A DNA stretch of 64,000 nucleotides from G965230065 sp965230065 (GTDB lineage Bacteria; Bacteroidota; Bacteroidia; Cytophagales; Cyclobacteriaceae): positions 6,386,001 through 6,450,000 of the forward strand of contig OZ245942.1 in assembly GCA_965230065.1 (NCBI GenBank), given 5' to 3'. The notes under the pieces are model-generated. The model did no database searches. It had not been told where the DNA came from and saw only the letters and a program-made list of their open reading frames with translations. A program made the translations under genes and the position numbers. Numbering within the stretch: the stretch's first letter is position 1; every line of letters starts with the position of its first letter. Positions 26,646 through 37,700 of the stretch are shown piece by piece.

Positions 26646-26673
26646 GTTTAGGTTGTTTGAGGTTTTATATTTA
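26644..26673 (+). promoter_or_regulatory. Candidate promoter of the helicase gene
   Basis: TTG at 26644-26646, 19-base spacer, TATATTTA at 26666-26673 (one mismatch to TAnnTTTG). The predicted transcript start near 26680 lies before the open stretch 26688-26801 that encodes the missing helicase N-terminus. Confidence 0.35.
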
Positions 26674-26801
26674 AAATTAGAGGTTAATTTATCTCAATTA
26701 ACTTCATTCATATTAGCATCCAACCACACCCACGAGTAATAAAAACTGCTGAAAACTGGTTTTCTCAGCAAGGCTGGCAACCCTTTTCTTTTCAATATGA
26801 A

Positions 26802-29204
26802 GTGTGGGATGCTTACCTGTCTGGTAAAAGTGGCTTACTGAATGCCCCCACGGGTTGTGGCAAAACCTATGCCCTATGGGTGCCCTGCCTGCTTGAATAC
26901 ATACAAAGCCAGCCTGAAAATTACCAACAACCGGGCAACAATGGCTTGCAAGTTCTATGGATTACACCATTAAAAGCTTTGGCAAAAGATATCCACCTGG
27001 CCATGCAGCGGGCTTGTGATGGCTTACAAATTGCCTGGCAGATTGGTATGCGCACCGGGGATACAACGGCTGCGGAACGAAAAAAACAGAAGAAAAGGCT
27101 ACCCGAGTGCCTCATTACCACACCTGAAAGCCTGCATTTATTACTCTCCCAGAAAAACAGCAGTCATCTTTTTCGTGAATTAAAAACCGTAATTGTTGAT
27201 GAATGGCACGAATTGCTGGGGACGAAACGGGGTGTACAAATGGAGTTGGGACTTTCCAGGTTGAAAAGCATCAATTCTCATCTAAAAATTTGGGGCATCT
27301 CGGCTACAATCGGCAACCTGGAGCAAGCCATGAATGTGCTTTTAGGTCCTAAAAACCCTAAGCCCAAAACCATCGTCAGGGCTGAAATAGAAAAAAAACT
27401 GGAAATCCACAGTATCGTCCCTGATACCATTGAGGTTTTTCCCTGGGCAGGACATTTGGGTATCAGGCTACTTTCCAAAATTTTACCCATTATTGAAAAA
27501 AGCAAGACAACGCTACTTTTTACTAATACCCGGGCACAAACTGAAATATGGTACCAAACTTTATTAGAAAAAGTACCCGATCTGGCAGGTATTATGGCCA
27601 TGCACCACGGCTCATTGGATGGAAAAGTAAGAACCTGGGTAGAAGATGCTTTGCACGCCGGAAAACTAAAACTCGTGATATGTACTTCCAGCCTTGATTT
27701 GGGCGTGGATTTTCGGCCGGTAGAAACGGTTATCCAGGTGGGAAGCCCCAAAGGAATTGGGCGGTTTTTACAAAGAGCAGGGCGCAGTGGCCACCAACCT
27801 GGCGCAGTAAGTAAAATATATTTTCTTCCGTCGCATTCGTTAGAATTGGTTGAAGCCGCAGCTATCAGAGAAGCCATCAAGCAAAAGCAGGTTGAAGCAC
27901 GCCCACCCCTTCAAAATTCTTTAGATGTGCTAGTACAATACTTAGTAACACTTGCCGTTGGCGAAGGCTTCGACGCAAATTCAACGTATAAGGAAGTAAA
28001 ATCTACCCATGCATTTCAAAGTATTTCCCAGGAGCAATGGCAATGGGCACTTCAGTTTATTACTTCCGGGGGGGAGAGTTTGGGCCAATACGATGAATAT
28101 GCTAAAGTTTACGCCAATAATGGAATATATAATGTTGCCAACCTGCGTACGGCTTCCCGCCACCGCGTATCTATTGGCACCATCGTAAGTGATCCTGTTT
28201 TGCGGGTAAAATACGTTTCGGGAGGAAATATTGGTACGGTAGAAGAAAGCTTCATTGCCCGCCTGAAAAAAGGGGATACCTTCTTGTTTGCCGGAAGAGC
28301 TTTACAACTGGAACGGATTAAAGAAATGACCGTATTGGTACGTCCGTCCAAAAAAAAGAAGGGCATTATTCCTATGTGGTTGGGGGGGCGAATGCCACTT
28401 TCTTCACAACTATCCCAAATGATCCGTAAAAAACTGGAATCATTTGTCAGAGGGACTTATAAGGATACAGAACTTAAAGCAATCGCCCCTCTTCTACAAT
28501 TACAACAAAAATGGTCGGCTATTCCCACACAAAATGAATTGTTGATTGAGCAATTTCAATCCCCGGACGGCTATCATGTTTTCATGTATCCTTTTGCCGG
28601 AAGAAACATACACGAGGGTTTAGCAGCACTCATTGCCTGGCGCATCAGCCGGCTACGCCCCATCACATTTGCTATTGCTTTTAACGGTTATGGCTTTGAA
28701 TTACTATCTGACCAGCCAATCCCACTGGAAGAAGCCCTTGAAATTGATTTATTTACAACCCACAATTTATTGGAAGATTTGCTGGAAAGCATCAACAATA
28801 CTGAAATGGCCAAACGCAGGTTTCGGGAAATTGCGGCTATTTCCGGATTGGTTTTTCAGGGGTATCCCGGTAAAGGAATTACCAATAAACTCCTCCAGGC
28901 TTCCTCCCAGATTATTTACGATGTATTTACAGAATACGACCCGGATAATTTGCTCATCCACCAGGCCATGGAGGAAGTAATTCAACTCCAGATAGAAGGT
29001 GCAAAGCTTAAGGAAACTTTGGAAAACATTGGAAGACAGGAAATCTGTATCCAGCATCCTCCCCACCCTACTCCCTTTGCGTTTCCAATTATGGTAAACC
29101 GGATGCGGGAAAAAATCAGTTCTGAAACCCTGGAAGACAGGATTGCTAAAATGCAGCTTAAGTTGAAAAAATATGCGGAGAGTGGCGGTAGTAGTAGACA
29201 GTAG
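26802..29204 (+). CDS. Ligase-associated DEXH-box helicase (Lhr type)
   Basis: 800 residues from the first canonical start (GTG at 26802). Motif I is NAPTGCGKTYAL, motif II IVDEWHELLG, motif III WGISATIGN, motif IV-V CTSSLDLGVDFRPVETVIQ, motif VI RFLQRAGRSGHQPG. Winged-helix and Lhr-type C-terminal regions follow. It is an ATP-driven 3'-5' DNA translocase of the repair helicase group that usually lies beside an ATP-dependent DNA ligase and an MBL-fold exonuclease; neither is adjacent here. The frame is open back to 26688. Its codons give ENWFSQQGWQPFSFQYEV, the usual N-terminal Q-motif of the family, but with no ATG, GTG or TTG. The true start is therefore probably a non-canonical ATT/ATC codon at 26697-26720, or a start codon has been lost. 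Confidence 0.85.
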   Translation: MWDAYLSGKSGLLNAPTGCGKTYALWVPCLLEYIQSQPENYQQPGNNGLQVLWITPLKALAKDIHLAMQRACDGLQIAWQIGMRTGDTTAAERKKQKKRLPECLITTPESLHLLLSQKNSSHLFRELKTVIVDEWHELLGTKRGVQMELGLSRLKSINSHLKIWGISATIGNLEQAMNVLLGPKNPKPKTIVRAEIEKKLEIHSIVPDTIEVFPWAGHLGIRLLSKILPIIEKSKTTLLFTNTRAQTEIWYQTLLEKVPDLAGIMAMHHGSLDGKVRTWVEDALHAGKLKLVICTSSLDLGVDFRPVETVIQVGSPKGIGRFLQRAGRSGHQPGAVSKIYFLPSHSLELVEAAAIREAIKQKQVEARPPLQNSLDVLVQYLVTLAVGEGFDANSTYKEVKSTHAFQSISQEQWQWALQFITSGGESLGQYDEYAKVYANNGIYNVANLRTASRHRVSIGTIVSDPVLRVKYVSGGNIGTVEESFIARLKKGDTFLFAGRALQLERIKEMTVLVRPSKKKKGIIPMWLGGRMPLSSQLSQMIRKKLESFVRGTYKDTELKAIAPLLQLQQKWSAIPTQNELLIEQFQSPDGYHVFMYPFAGRNIHEGLAALIAWRISRLRPITFAIAFNGYGFELLSDQPIPLEEALEIDLFTTHNLLEDLLESINNTEMAKRRFREIAAISGLVFQGYPGKGITNKLLQASSQIIYDVFTEYDPDNLLIHQAMEEVIQLQIEGAKLKETLENIGRQEICIQHPPHPTPFAFPIMVNRMREKISSETLEDRIAKMQLKLKKYAESGGSSRQ

Positions 29205-29216
29205 CAGCAATCAGTG

Positions 29217-29250
29217 GCAGTAGGCAGTATGTGCAAGTACTGCCTACTGC
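29217..29250. terminator. Bidirectional hairpin between convergent genes
   Basis: GCAGTAGGCAGTA (29217-29229) and TACTGCCTACTGC (29238-29250) form a perfect 13-pair stem with an eight-base loop. It sits exactly between the helicase stop (29204) and the GAF-protein stop (29262). No long T-run on either side. Confidence 0.6.
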
Positions 29251-29261
29251 TTCCTGGTTCG

Positions 29262-30677
29262 TTAAACAGAAGAGGTTGCAGAAGAAGAGGCAAGTTCTTG
29301 TTTTAACTCCTCTATCACCTGCTGGTATTCTTTTTCTTTACGTTGCATCTCTTCTTGCGTGGCAGCCAGTTCTTCCATGTTCTGGTGCATTTCTTCTTCC
29401 TGGGCCTTCAATTCCTCAGCTTGTTGCTGCGCTTCTTCCAGCAGGCTTTTGGTACGCTCATTGATCCGGTTGCTTTGGATATAAGAAGCCAGGTTTTCAC
29501 CCAACCTGTTAAGCAACTCAAGTTCATGGGACTCAAACTTATGAAAAGCGGCTACTTCAATAATTCCTTCCGTGATTTCGTTCACCTTCAATGGCAATAC
29601 GTACAATGATGAAGGCGTGGCCTCTCCCAGTCCGGAAGTAATGTGTACATAATTTTGCGGGATAGCCGTCATGTGAATCGCTTCCCCTTCCATGTATGCC
29701 TGGCCGATGAGCCCCTGTCCGGGCAACACTTCCTTTTCAATAAACTTCTTCTTAGAATAGGCATAGCAGGCCCGCAATTTTATGATGGTTTCTTCCTCTG
29801 CTTCATCTTTATCCACTACAAAAAGGCCACCCTGATTGGCTTTCACATAATTGACAATCATGCTGATGGCACTATCAAAGATTTCCTGGCTGTTTTTACC
29901 GCTTCTTAAAATTTCAGACATTTTAGTTACACCTTCCCCGGCCCAGTTTCTACGACGGTCTTCTTCCTGGGCTTGTTCTACTTTTTTCAGGTTTTCGTGT
30001 AATTGTACCTGTTGCTCCTGCAATTCTTTATTGTTCTTTTCCGCTTCCTGCCGGGCAATTTCGCTTTCTTTTTCAGACTTCCTGCTGATAGATACCATGC
30101 CCAACATGCTTCCGAAGGAAACAATTACGCCTACGCTTACAAACAAATAATTCAACCACCCAGACCTTAAAGAGGTAACATAATTTGCCGTTAAAGCCAC
30201 CTGCTCGGGAGTTAAGTTCAATGCATCCCTGAACCAGGGCCAGCCTATGACCGGTATGGCACATAATAACACTGTCACAGTTAAAAAAACCCTTTCTTTC
30301 AGATCAATTACCAAAAAAGGGACCAGTATAAAGCCCAAGCCGATCAAAAAAGGCCCTACTATGGCCTGCTCTCCCGGATTGTTCAAGTACGCATTATACA
30401 GGTTAATTTCATAAACTGGTAAACAGGCTAAAAAGAACCTTGAAATTTTGATGCCCCCAAACTGATTTGCAATTAATACTCCTACACAAGTGATGATACC
30501 TGCAGAAGGAAATATTAATAAAATCGGTAAAGGTACATATATCACTGTCAGCACGAAAAAAGGAATGGCTACTCCAATCAACAACAATAAAGTAACAATA
30601 TTGGTAGGGATTACCCTTCGCTCTAAATAATCAGGTAAGTCATACTGTAAACCTGCTCTGATAATTTTTTGTATCAT
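29262..30677 (-). CDS. Membrane GAF-domain sensor protein without kinase domain
   Basis: 471 residues. About six membrane helices fill residues 25-195 (IVTLLLLIGVAIPFFVLTVI at the start, FVSVGVIVSFGSMLGMVSI at the end). A coiled coil (about 200-245, rich in E/K/Q) is followed by a GAF domain (about 255-415; GGLFVVDKDEAEEETIIKL, EVLPGQGLIGQAYMEGEAI). A second coiled coil (415-465) closes the protein. GAF domains bind small ligands or chromophores. No HisKA, GGDEF or phosphatase domain follows, so the signal is presumably passed by protein contact through the C-terminal coil. Such membrane-GAF-coil proteins are frequent in Cytophagales genomes; their function is not established as far as I know. 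Confidence 0.75.
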   Translation of the reverse strand: MIQKIIRAGLQYDLPDYLERRVIPTNIVTLLLLIGVAIPFFVLTVIYVPLPILLIFPSAGIITCVGVLIANQFGGIKISRFFLACLPVYEINLYNAYLNNPGEQAIVGPFLIGLGFILVPFLVIDLKERVFLTVTVLLCAIPVIGWPWFRDALNLTPEQVALTANYVTSLRSGWLNYLFVSVGVIVSFGSMLGMVSISRKSEKESEIARQEAEKNNKELQEQQVQLHENLKKVEQAQEEDRRRNWAGEGVTKMSEILRSGKNSQEIFDSAISMIVNYVKANQGGLFVVDKDEAEEETIIKLRACYAYSKKKFIEKEVLPGQGLIGQAYMEGEAIHMTAIPQNYVHITSGLGEATPSSLYVLPLKVNEITEGIIEVAAFHKFESHELELLNRLGENLASYIQSNRINERTKSLLEEAQQQAEELKAQEEEMHQNMEELAATQEEMQRKEKEYQQVIEELKQELASSSATSSV

Positions 30678-30932
30678 GTTTCTATAATTATTATTTGGCT
30701 TCAGTTTTTACAGCCTCTAATTTCGGGCAATGGGTGTTGCTTATTAAACCGCACCTTCTGAAATCATCAGGGAGGTAAGCTTACACCTAAAATACCTTGA
30801 AAAATTATCGTGAGGGCAGGTTCAGTTGAATAAATAATACATAAAAATTGAACTATTTAAATAAATAATTATATATATTTTATATAATCATGTCTTTTCT
30901 GTATTAAACACCTTATTCGAAAGAGCACTATG

Positions 30933-31688
30933 TTACCCAAACAGCCCAGCTTTCATGTAAGCATTTAATTCATTCAAATCAAAGTTGGTTTTTTGGGGCA
31001 ACACTATGCTGCAAATATTACCTTCCCACCTGAAAGAAATGGCTTTGTATTGCATGAAATTTTTGAACGTACTCTCAAAATATTGCCCTATTCTACGCAT
31101 TTCAGCCACTTCATAAATTTCCAGGGGAACAGTTAATCCTGTTTGTAGTACTTTGGAAAGGGCTTCTTTGATAGTCCATAATTGAAGGTAAAGCTCAACT
31201 CTGTTTTCCTGTACATCCACACCCAAATGCTTTTCCTTTTCAGTAAGAACAGTTTCTACCGATTCGGCTGCATCCCGGGTGATGGTTTCCATATCAATGC
31301 CCATAGGATGTGCTTGTGGAAAGGCCAGGCAAACGGAATGGGAATGCGTGTGCGACAAACTGAACCGTGGCGGGTTGGCAGTGGGATACTCCAAAAGTGG
31401 CTGGTTAAATATCCCGTTTTTTATGATAATTTTGGTAAGGTCTTTTTCCTGTAAATACGCCGAAAGCACTTGCTTTGCAATAAACCTTCCTGCCAGAAAA
31501 TCTATTCTTTTTTTTTCGTAGGTGATCTTGTTAAAATATTCTACCTCAGGCCCAGAAAGATATAGAAGCAGTTCATGTTCATTATAGGAATTTTCGGAAA
31601 TCCCTAAAAAAGCTTTACCAGACCAGTTTTTGCGATAAAGCGGAATACTAATACACTTCCGTTTTTGAGTGCCTGCTGCTTCTTTCAA
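30933..31688 (-). CDS. 4'-phosphopantetheinyl transferase, Sfp type
   Basis: 251 residues. It transfers phosphopantetheine from CoA to the conserved serine of carrier domains, here almost certainly the ACP of the polyketide synthase 75 bases upstream. Motifs: RFSLSHTHSH, then GIDMETI (the Mg-binding aspartate and glutamate), then WTIKEALSKVLQTGL (glutamate and lysine of the W-KEA-K motif). Its length matches Sfp/Gsp enzymes (about 230-250) rather than the short AcpS. The only plausible start is TTG at 31688, since no other Met lies before the core. A hairpin lies in the 74-base gap to the synthase stop, so it may be partly uncoupled from it. Confidence 0.9.
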   Translation of the reverse strand: MKEAAGTQKRKCISIPLYRKNWSGKAFLGISENSYNEHELLLYLSGPEVEYFNKITYEKKRIDFLAGRFIAKQVLSAYLQEKDLTKIIIKNGIFNQPLLEYPTANPPRFSLSHTHSHSVCLAFPQAHPMGIDMETITRDAAESVETVLTEKEKHLGVDVQENRVELYLQLWTIKEALSKVLQTGLTVPLEIYEVAEMRRIGQYFESTFKNFMQYKAISFRWEGNICSIVLPQKTNFDLNELNAYMKAGLFG

Positions 31689-31713
31689 TTACTTGCAGTT
31701 TGAATGTAAATAT

Positions 31714-31746
31714 GGTAAAGCGGCTGCATCGGCGAACCGCTCTACC
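31714..31746 (-). other. Hairpin between polyketide synthase and PPTase genes
   Basis: GGTAAAGCGG (31714-31723) pairs with CCGCTCTACC (31737-31746), nine of ten pairs, 13-base loop. It lies in the only gap of the operon. It could weaken read-through into the transferase gene or protect the 3' end of the synthase mRNA. Confidence 0.35.
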
Positions 31747-31762
31747 CAACTTTTTAAATTAA

Positions 31763-34700
31763 TTATACAATTTGCATGGTCTTCATTTGACTTTCCCTAC
31801 TCAAAGCTTCAGTCAACCGCTGCATGACCAGTTCTTTATTTCTGCTCAGGAACCAGTGGTCACCGGCAACTACCTCCAGACTAAACTGCACATGGGTTTG
31901 TTCTTTCCATGAGGCTACTTCGTTGATGAGAACAACTTCGTCCTTATCCGCAGCAAACCCGGTAATTGGGAAATCAAAAGGCGCCTCCGTTTCATACCTG
32001 TAATTCATAATCAAAGGCATGTCTTTTTTCATCACCGGAATGATGTTTCTCAAAAAAGCCACATCCTCAATGTAGTTCAGCGTATTCAGTATTTTTTCTA
32101 CCGAATAAGAGACTTTGGCAGTTGAACTGATAGAATCCCGCCTTTTCCACTCCCTGGTCAGTTGTGGGGCTATGGTACCCGTAATCAACAAATGTTTCGG
32201 TGTTATGCCCATGTGTTTTCTCAGATACTTAATCAATTCAAACCCAACGATGCCACCAAAACTGTGCCCCATGATGATGAAGGGTTTATCAGTGTAAGGA
32301 CGAATAGCCTCGGCCATTTCAGGAATAAGTACTTCCATCTGCTCAAAATGAGGTTCGTCTTTTCTGTTTTCCCGCCCTGGAAGCTGAAACGCCAACACCT
32401 CAGTTTCTGCCGGGGGATTGTACAAAAAGTGCGTAAACATGGAAGCTCCTGCGCCCACCGGATGGATACAGAAAACCCGCTGTTTTACAGAATGGCTTGC
32501 TTTCTTATGTTTTACCAGCCACTTTCCCTGCAATACTTCAATATCGGCATCTTTTTCAATACCAATAGTGTCAGCTTCTTCAGCAGCATTTTCGCTTCCG
32601 TCTTTCTGTAATTCCTCTAATAAGTAGGCAGAAAGTTCTTCAATGCTGGGGCCTTTGGCAATTTTCATCAAAGGATAGTTGATTTCCAGTTTTTGCTGAA
32701 TCCAGTTGCGCAACTGATTTAACATGAGGGAGTCTAACCCCATGCTGGAAATAGGCACATCCTGCTCTATTTTGTCACCGGATGTTCCCAAAATTCTGGC
32801 CAGGGCATCCGCAACTTTACCCTGCAAAATGGCATTCCGGGTTTCTTCTGAGGCAGATAACACCTCATCAATGACAGAGTTGCCCCTGGCTTTTCCTTCA
32901 TTATCCTGTACGGCTTGTATAAAAGCTTTGAACCGTGTGTCTTCATGCAAATGCGTGAAGAAATCTTTGAAACTTTTCCAATCCAGGTTGGCAGCCATGC
33001 GTTGGGGTGTTTTCTGCAACAAAATATGCTCAATCTTGTCCATTACCTGCTGGAAAGTGAGCGGTAACCAGCCCTGATTGGCCAGTACATTCATCACATT
33101 ACCTCCTTCTTTGGACATTCCTGCATAATTATCCAGTACACCCAGGTTTACCGAAGCTCCTGCCAGTCCCTGGGTTTGCCGATAGTGTGCCAGTTTGTCC
33201 AGGAAGTTATTGGCAGAAGAATAGTTGGCCTGTCCGGGCAAACCAAACATAGAAGAAATGGAAGAGAGTGAAAGGAAGAAATCCAAATCACAATCCATGG
33301 TTGCCCTGTGCAGGTTCCAGGCGCCTAATACTTTTGGGTTGAATACCCGCATAAAGCGTTCCTGGCTCATGTTAGCCAAAGTAGCATCCTGCAACACCGC
33401 AGCAGAGTGAATAATCCCCTTCAGCGGTGGCATGCTGTCCCTCACAATGTTGATAATCGTTTCTATATCGTTGGCACTGGTGATGTCAACATTCATCAAA
33501 TTGACTTCTACGCCCTTATTTTCCATCTCTTCAACCATGGCCCAGTCCTGCTCCGATTTGCAACCGCTCCGGCTTAGCAAAGCAAGGTGTTTGGCACCTT
33601 TATCTACCAGCCACTTGGCAATCCACAGCCCAAAACCACTGGCACCCCCGGTTACCAGATAGGTCGCATTCCCCGAAAAGCTTATCTTTTTGGACGGTAA
33701 TACTGGCATCTTTTCGTTACTCATTTCTACAATCACCTGCCCTGCTTGCTCTTTCTGTTGTGCATGCTTCAAGGCTGCAGTCAGGTCGGTCAACGCATAT
33801 GCAGCATAAGGAATAGGTGTCAATTTTCCTTCCTCAATGAGTCCTAAAACTACTGAAAATAACTGGCTGCAAAGGGCTTCCCGCTCTTGTAAAAGTAGTC
33901 TGGGGTCAACAAAATGGTAAGAAAAATTCTGCTGAGCATGGGCAAATAATCCCTTATTATTCCTATTCAACTCGATGAAAGTACCGAAAGCATTCAGGCA
34001 TTGGGCTGATTGAAACGCTCCTCTTCCTTCCAGTGTATTCACTACAATGTCTACGCCTTTTTGGGAAGTGGCATGCATGACTTCGTCTTTAAAGTTAGTC
34101 TGAGTGTTAAAAACACCCTCAACCCCTAAAGACCGCAGAAAATCACATTTCCGCTCAGTATTTGCCGATGCAATCACCCGGGCACCTGCCATCCTGGCTA
34201 ACTGAATACATGCCTGTCCGATGGGTTCGCAGGCATCATGGATCAGCACAATATCATCTTTTCTGATATTTTTGAGATATTGGAGCGCGTAACCGGCTGT
34301 GATGAAACTCAATGGAAGACCGGCAGCTTCGGTAAAGTTGATATCTTCGGGCTTCAACCAGGTATTTTCAGCTTTACTGATTACATAAGACGCCATCGCC
34401 CCGGCAACCGTTGCTATTACGGCATCTCCCACTTTAAACCCTTTCACAGCTTCCCCAACAGCTACAACAGTACCTGCACATTCATAGCCAATTACCGTTT
34501 CGTTATTCAGGGTAGCAGTAGTGAATTCATCTACGCCAATACCAGCCGCACAAACCTGAATAACCACCTCATCCGTCGCCGGTTTTTGAGAAGATGAGCG
34601 GTAGCAGGTTACCTTCTCTACATTTTTAGCATCAGGAAGGGTTGCATAAAAAGCAGTATCGGTAGTAGAAAGCATGGCTGCACCTTCCAGGTGTGCACTT

Positions 34701-37700
34701 TCTTCTGTTACCGCATTCAACTTTCTCATATAAATACCGCTTTCGCGCACTGCCAGCTCAGGTATGTTGCGGTTGGCTTTTACGTCGGCCCTAATAATAT
34801 TACAAAGTGTTACAGCCCCTCCCGGAATTTCTTCCGCATGCACATCAATAAGCTTGGTATTGATTTGCGGAAACTCGTTCATCATTACCCGGCCCATGCC
34901 CAAAACAGCTGCCTGGTTGAGATTGACGCTGGTGTCGTCTTCAAGCATTTCTACCCCCTGGGTAATGGCATAAAAAGCCGGTTCCAGACCATTTTCTGTG
35001 ATGGCCCGCAAGGTATTGAGCATGTGCAGCGAAAGATTATTTTGCTGCTCTTCCAGTGCCGACACTGATAATTCAGGCTGGTATTCGGCATCTAACGACC
35101 ACAAGTACACTATTTTATCAATGTGCCCATCTGCTTCAATATCAGCGAGTGTTTGTTGTAAATTTTGCTGGTCAACCGGGTTTACTTTATGGGTATTTTC
35201 CTTTATTTCACCCTCATAATCTTCCTTGACAATCATTACAACTTCTCTGCCTTCGGTTTCAACTTTTGCAGCCAGCTTTTTACCAACTGCATTAATATCT
35301 GAGAAAATGACAAACTTCTCACTCGCTGAAGGAGTTAAATCCAGCTCATTTTCAGCCAGCAATTCCCATTGATACGCATACATTCCGTTGTACAGTTGGT
35401 TGTGTGGATGCTCATCGGCTTGGGAAATGTTTGTAAACTGTGCTCCCCGCATTTCGGCAATCAATTCACCTGTTTCTGTGAGGATCATGTAATCAGCAAC
35501 AATATGGCTTTCTGATATGGCAGTTACCCGAATGTGGCACCAAACTTCTTCACCGGGCTGTTGGTACAGTATGTACTTTTGCACCTTCGTAGGTAAATAC
35601 ACATTGAGCTTCCCTTTGTCATGCAGCCATTTTCCTGCATACTCAATCATGTGCAAGCAGGCATCCAGCAAGGTAGGGTGAAAATGAAACTTTTCACTTT
35701 CGTACTTATTTTTCTTACTGATTTGAAGCAGTCCCAATAATTCATTGTTCCCTTCCCACATATTGCGGATACAGCGGAAAGACTCCCCGTATTGCAACCC
35801 GGCCTCTTTCAGTTCCAGATATAAATCTGAAATAGACAATGGGTCAATGATTCGGTTTTTGATTTCCTGAATATCCACTTGTTTGGCTTGCTGTGGGTTA
35901 TCACCGGTGATAATTTTTCCCCAAGAATGTTTGGTCCACTCTTCAGCAGAGCGGTCTGTTTTGCTGTATAAAGCATAATCCCCGGCCTGTGAAGAAAACT
36001 CCAGCCTGGTTTCAGGTGCGTCCCCCTCCTCGGGTAGGAAAAGGGCCGATGCCAGTTGTATATTCTCCAGGCAAACCGAGTGGTTTTGGTAAATTTCTTT
36101 AGCCGCGGCCGTGGCGATTTCCAGGTGCCCGGTACCGGGAAATACGATAGTGCCTTCCACTTTGTGCTCCTCAATATAAGGATGAATCGCTTTGCTCAAC
36201 TCTACATCCCAAATCACATTGTTTGGATCTGCTACCGATTGTTTGAAGTCGATAAGATGGGGATGAAAGCCTTTTCCCAAACGCCCTTCAGCACATTTTT
36301 CATTTTCAAACCAATGGCTTTCATGCTGCCATGCATAATGGGGCATTTTCACAAATTGCCGGTGCAGCCCGAAAAACTGTTGCCAATTGACCGGATAACC
36401 ATGCGTGAATAAAATACCCAGCGAACCCATAGAAACGATGGCTTCATCTTCTTTTCTGCGTAATGATGGTACAATAAGCCCGTCTTTCACCTCATTATTT
36501 TGAAGTAACTCCTGGGCTCCGGCGGTTAAAATGGGATGTGGCGCCACCTCAATAAAAGTAGTGAACCCATCGTCAATCATCGCCTGTAGGGCATCTGTAA
36601 AATACACAGGTTCGCGTACGTTGCTGTACCAATAATGGCTCAGCAGGTGCTTTCCGGTTTCCTGTTTTTTGGTAACGGTAGAATACAGGGGAACTTTGGC
36701 ATCAGAAGGCTCCAAATGCGCCAGTGAAGCAATCAATTCCTCTTTCAATGGTTCCATGTGATGGCTGTGAAAAGGTACATTCACGCGCAGGAACCGATGG
36801 AAAACATCATTTTTATCTAAATTTTGCGCTACTTGCTCAAGGGGTTCATGGTCACCGGAAAGGGCTACCATGTTTGAGCCATTGATGGCAGCAATGGAAA
36901 TGCGGTCTTCCAATCCGGCAATTTCCCTTTTCACATCTTCCAGCGGAAGCCCCACCGCCAGCATTTTGCCTTTATCGGTAGCTTTATGCTGACCGCGGCT
37001 TCTGTGGTAAATCACTTCTACGGCCTGCTCCAGCGTAAGTGCCCCTGCAGCGTAGGCAGCGGCTACCTCCCCGATAGAATGCCCCACACATCCATCGGGA
37101 TGAACGCCCCACGACTTCCACACTTCGGTCATGGCTACCTGAATGGCCATGATGGCCGGCTGAGCGATACGTGTTTCACTTACCCTGGAGGAAGCTTCAT
37201 CTTTATTCATTTCTTCCAGCAATGACCATCCGGCAATGCGGGAGAAAATGGTATCTACTTTTAAAATTACGTCTTTGAATACCGGGTTGGACTGCAGCAA
37301 TTGCTGCCCCATGGCATACCACTGCGGGCCTTGCCCTGAAAAAATAAACCCAACCTTCGGATGCTTGTTTTTTCCAGCTTTGTTGTAAACCATGCCGGGC
37401 CTTGTTTCATCTTTCAGAAAAGCTTCCAGGCTATCCATTAACTCTTTGGTAGACTTTGCGGCTACAGCCAGGCGGTGCTCCAGGGCCGACTTCCGGGTAG
37501 CTGCTGAATAACAAACATCAGCCAGGGAATAATGTGTTTCCCGCAAAAAATTCACATAATTGACTGCATTTGCTTTGAGGGCTTTCAAAGATTTGGCCGA
37601 AAGTGTGAACAATTGAATTTCCTCGTTTTTATCCTGGTCAAATCCATTTTTGGAATTCTTGACCGGTTTACGGTATGCTTGCAGTACCAGGTGGGCATTG

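Noticed and set aside
27278..27880. 200-residue minus-strand frame inside the helicase gene
   Set aside because: Opposite strand of helicase motifs III-VI; no independent features.
31789..31806. TTGAC...CTCAA as a second FNR-type site near the PKS stop
   Set aside because: Half-sites are spaced too far apart and lie in the 3' end of the coding region.
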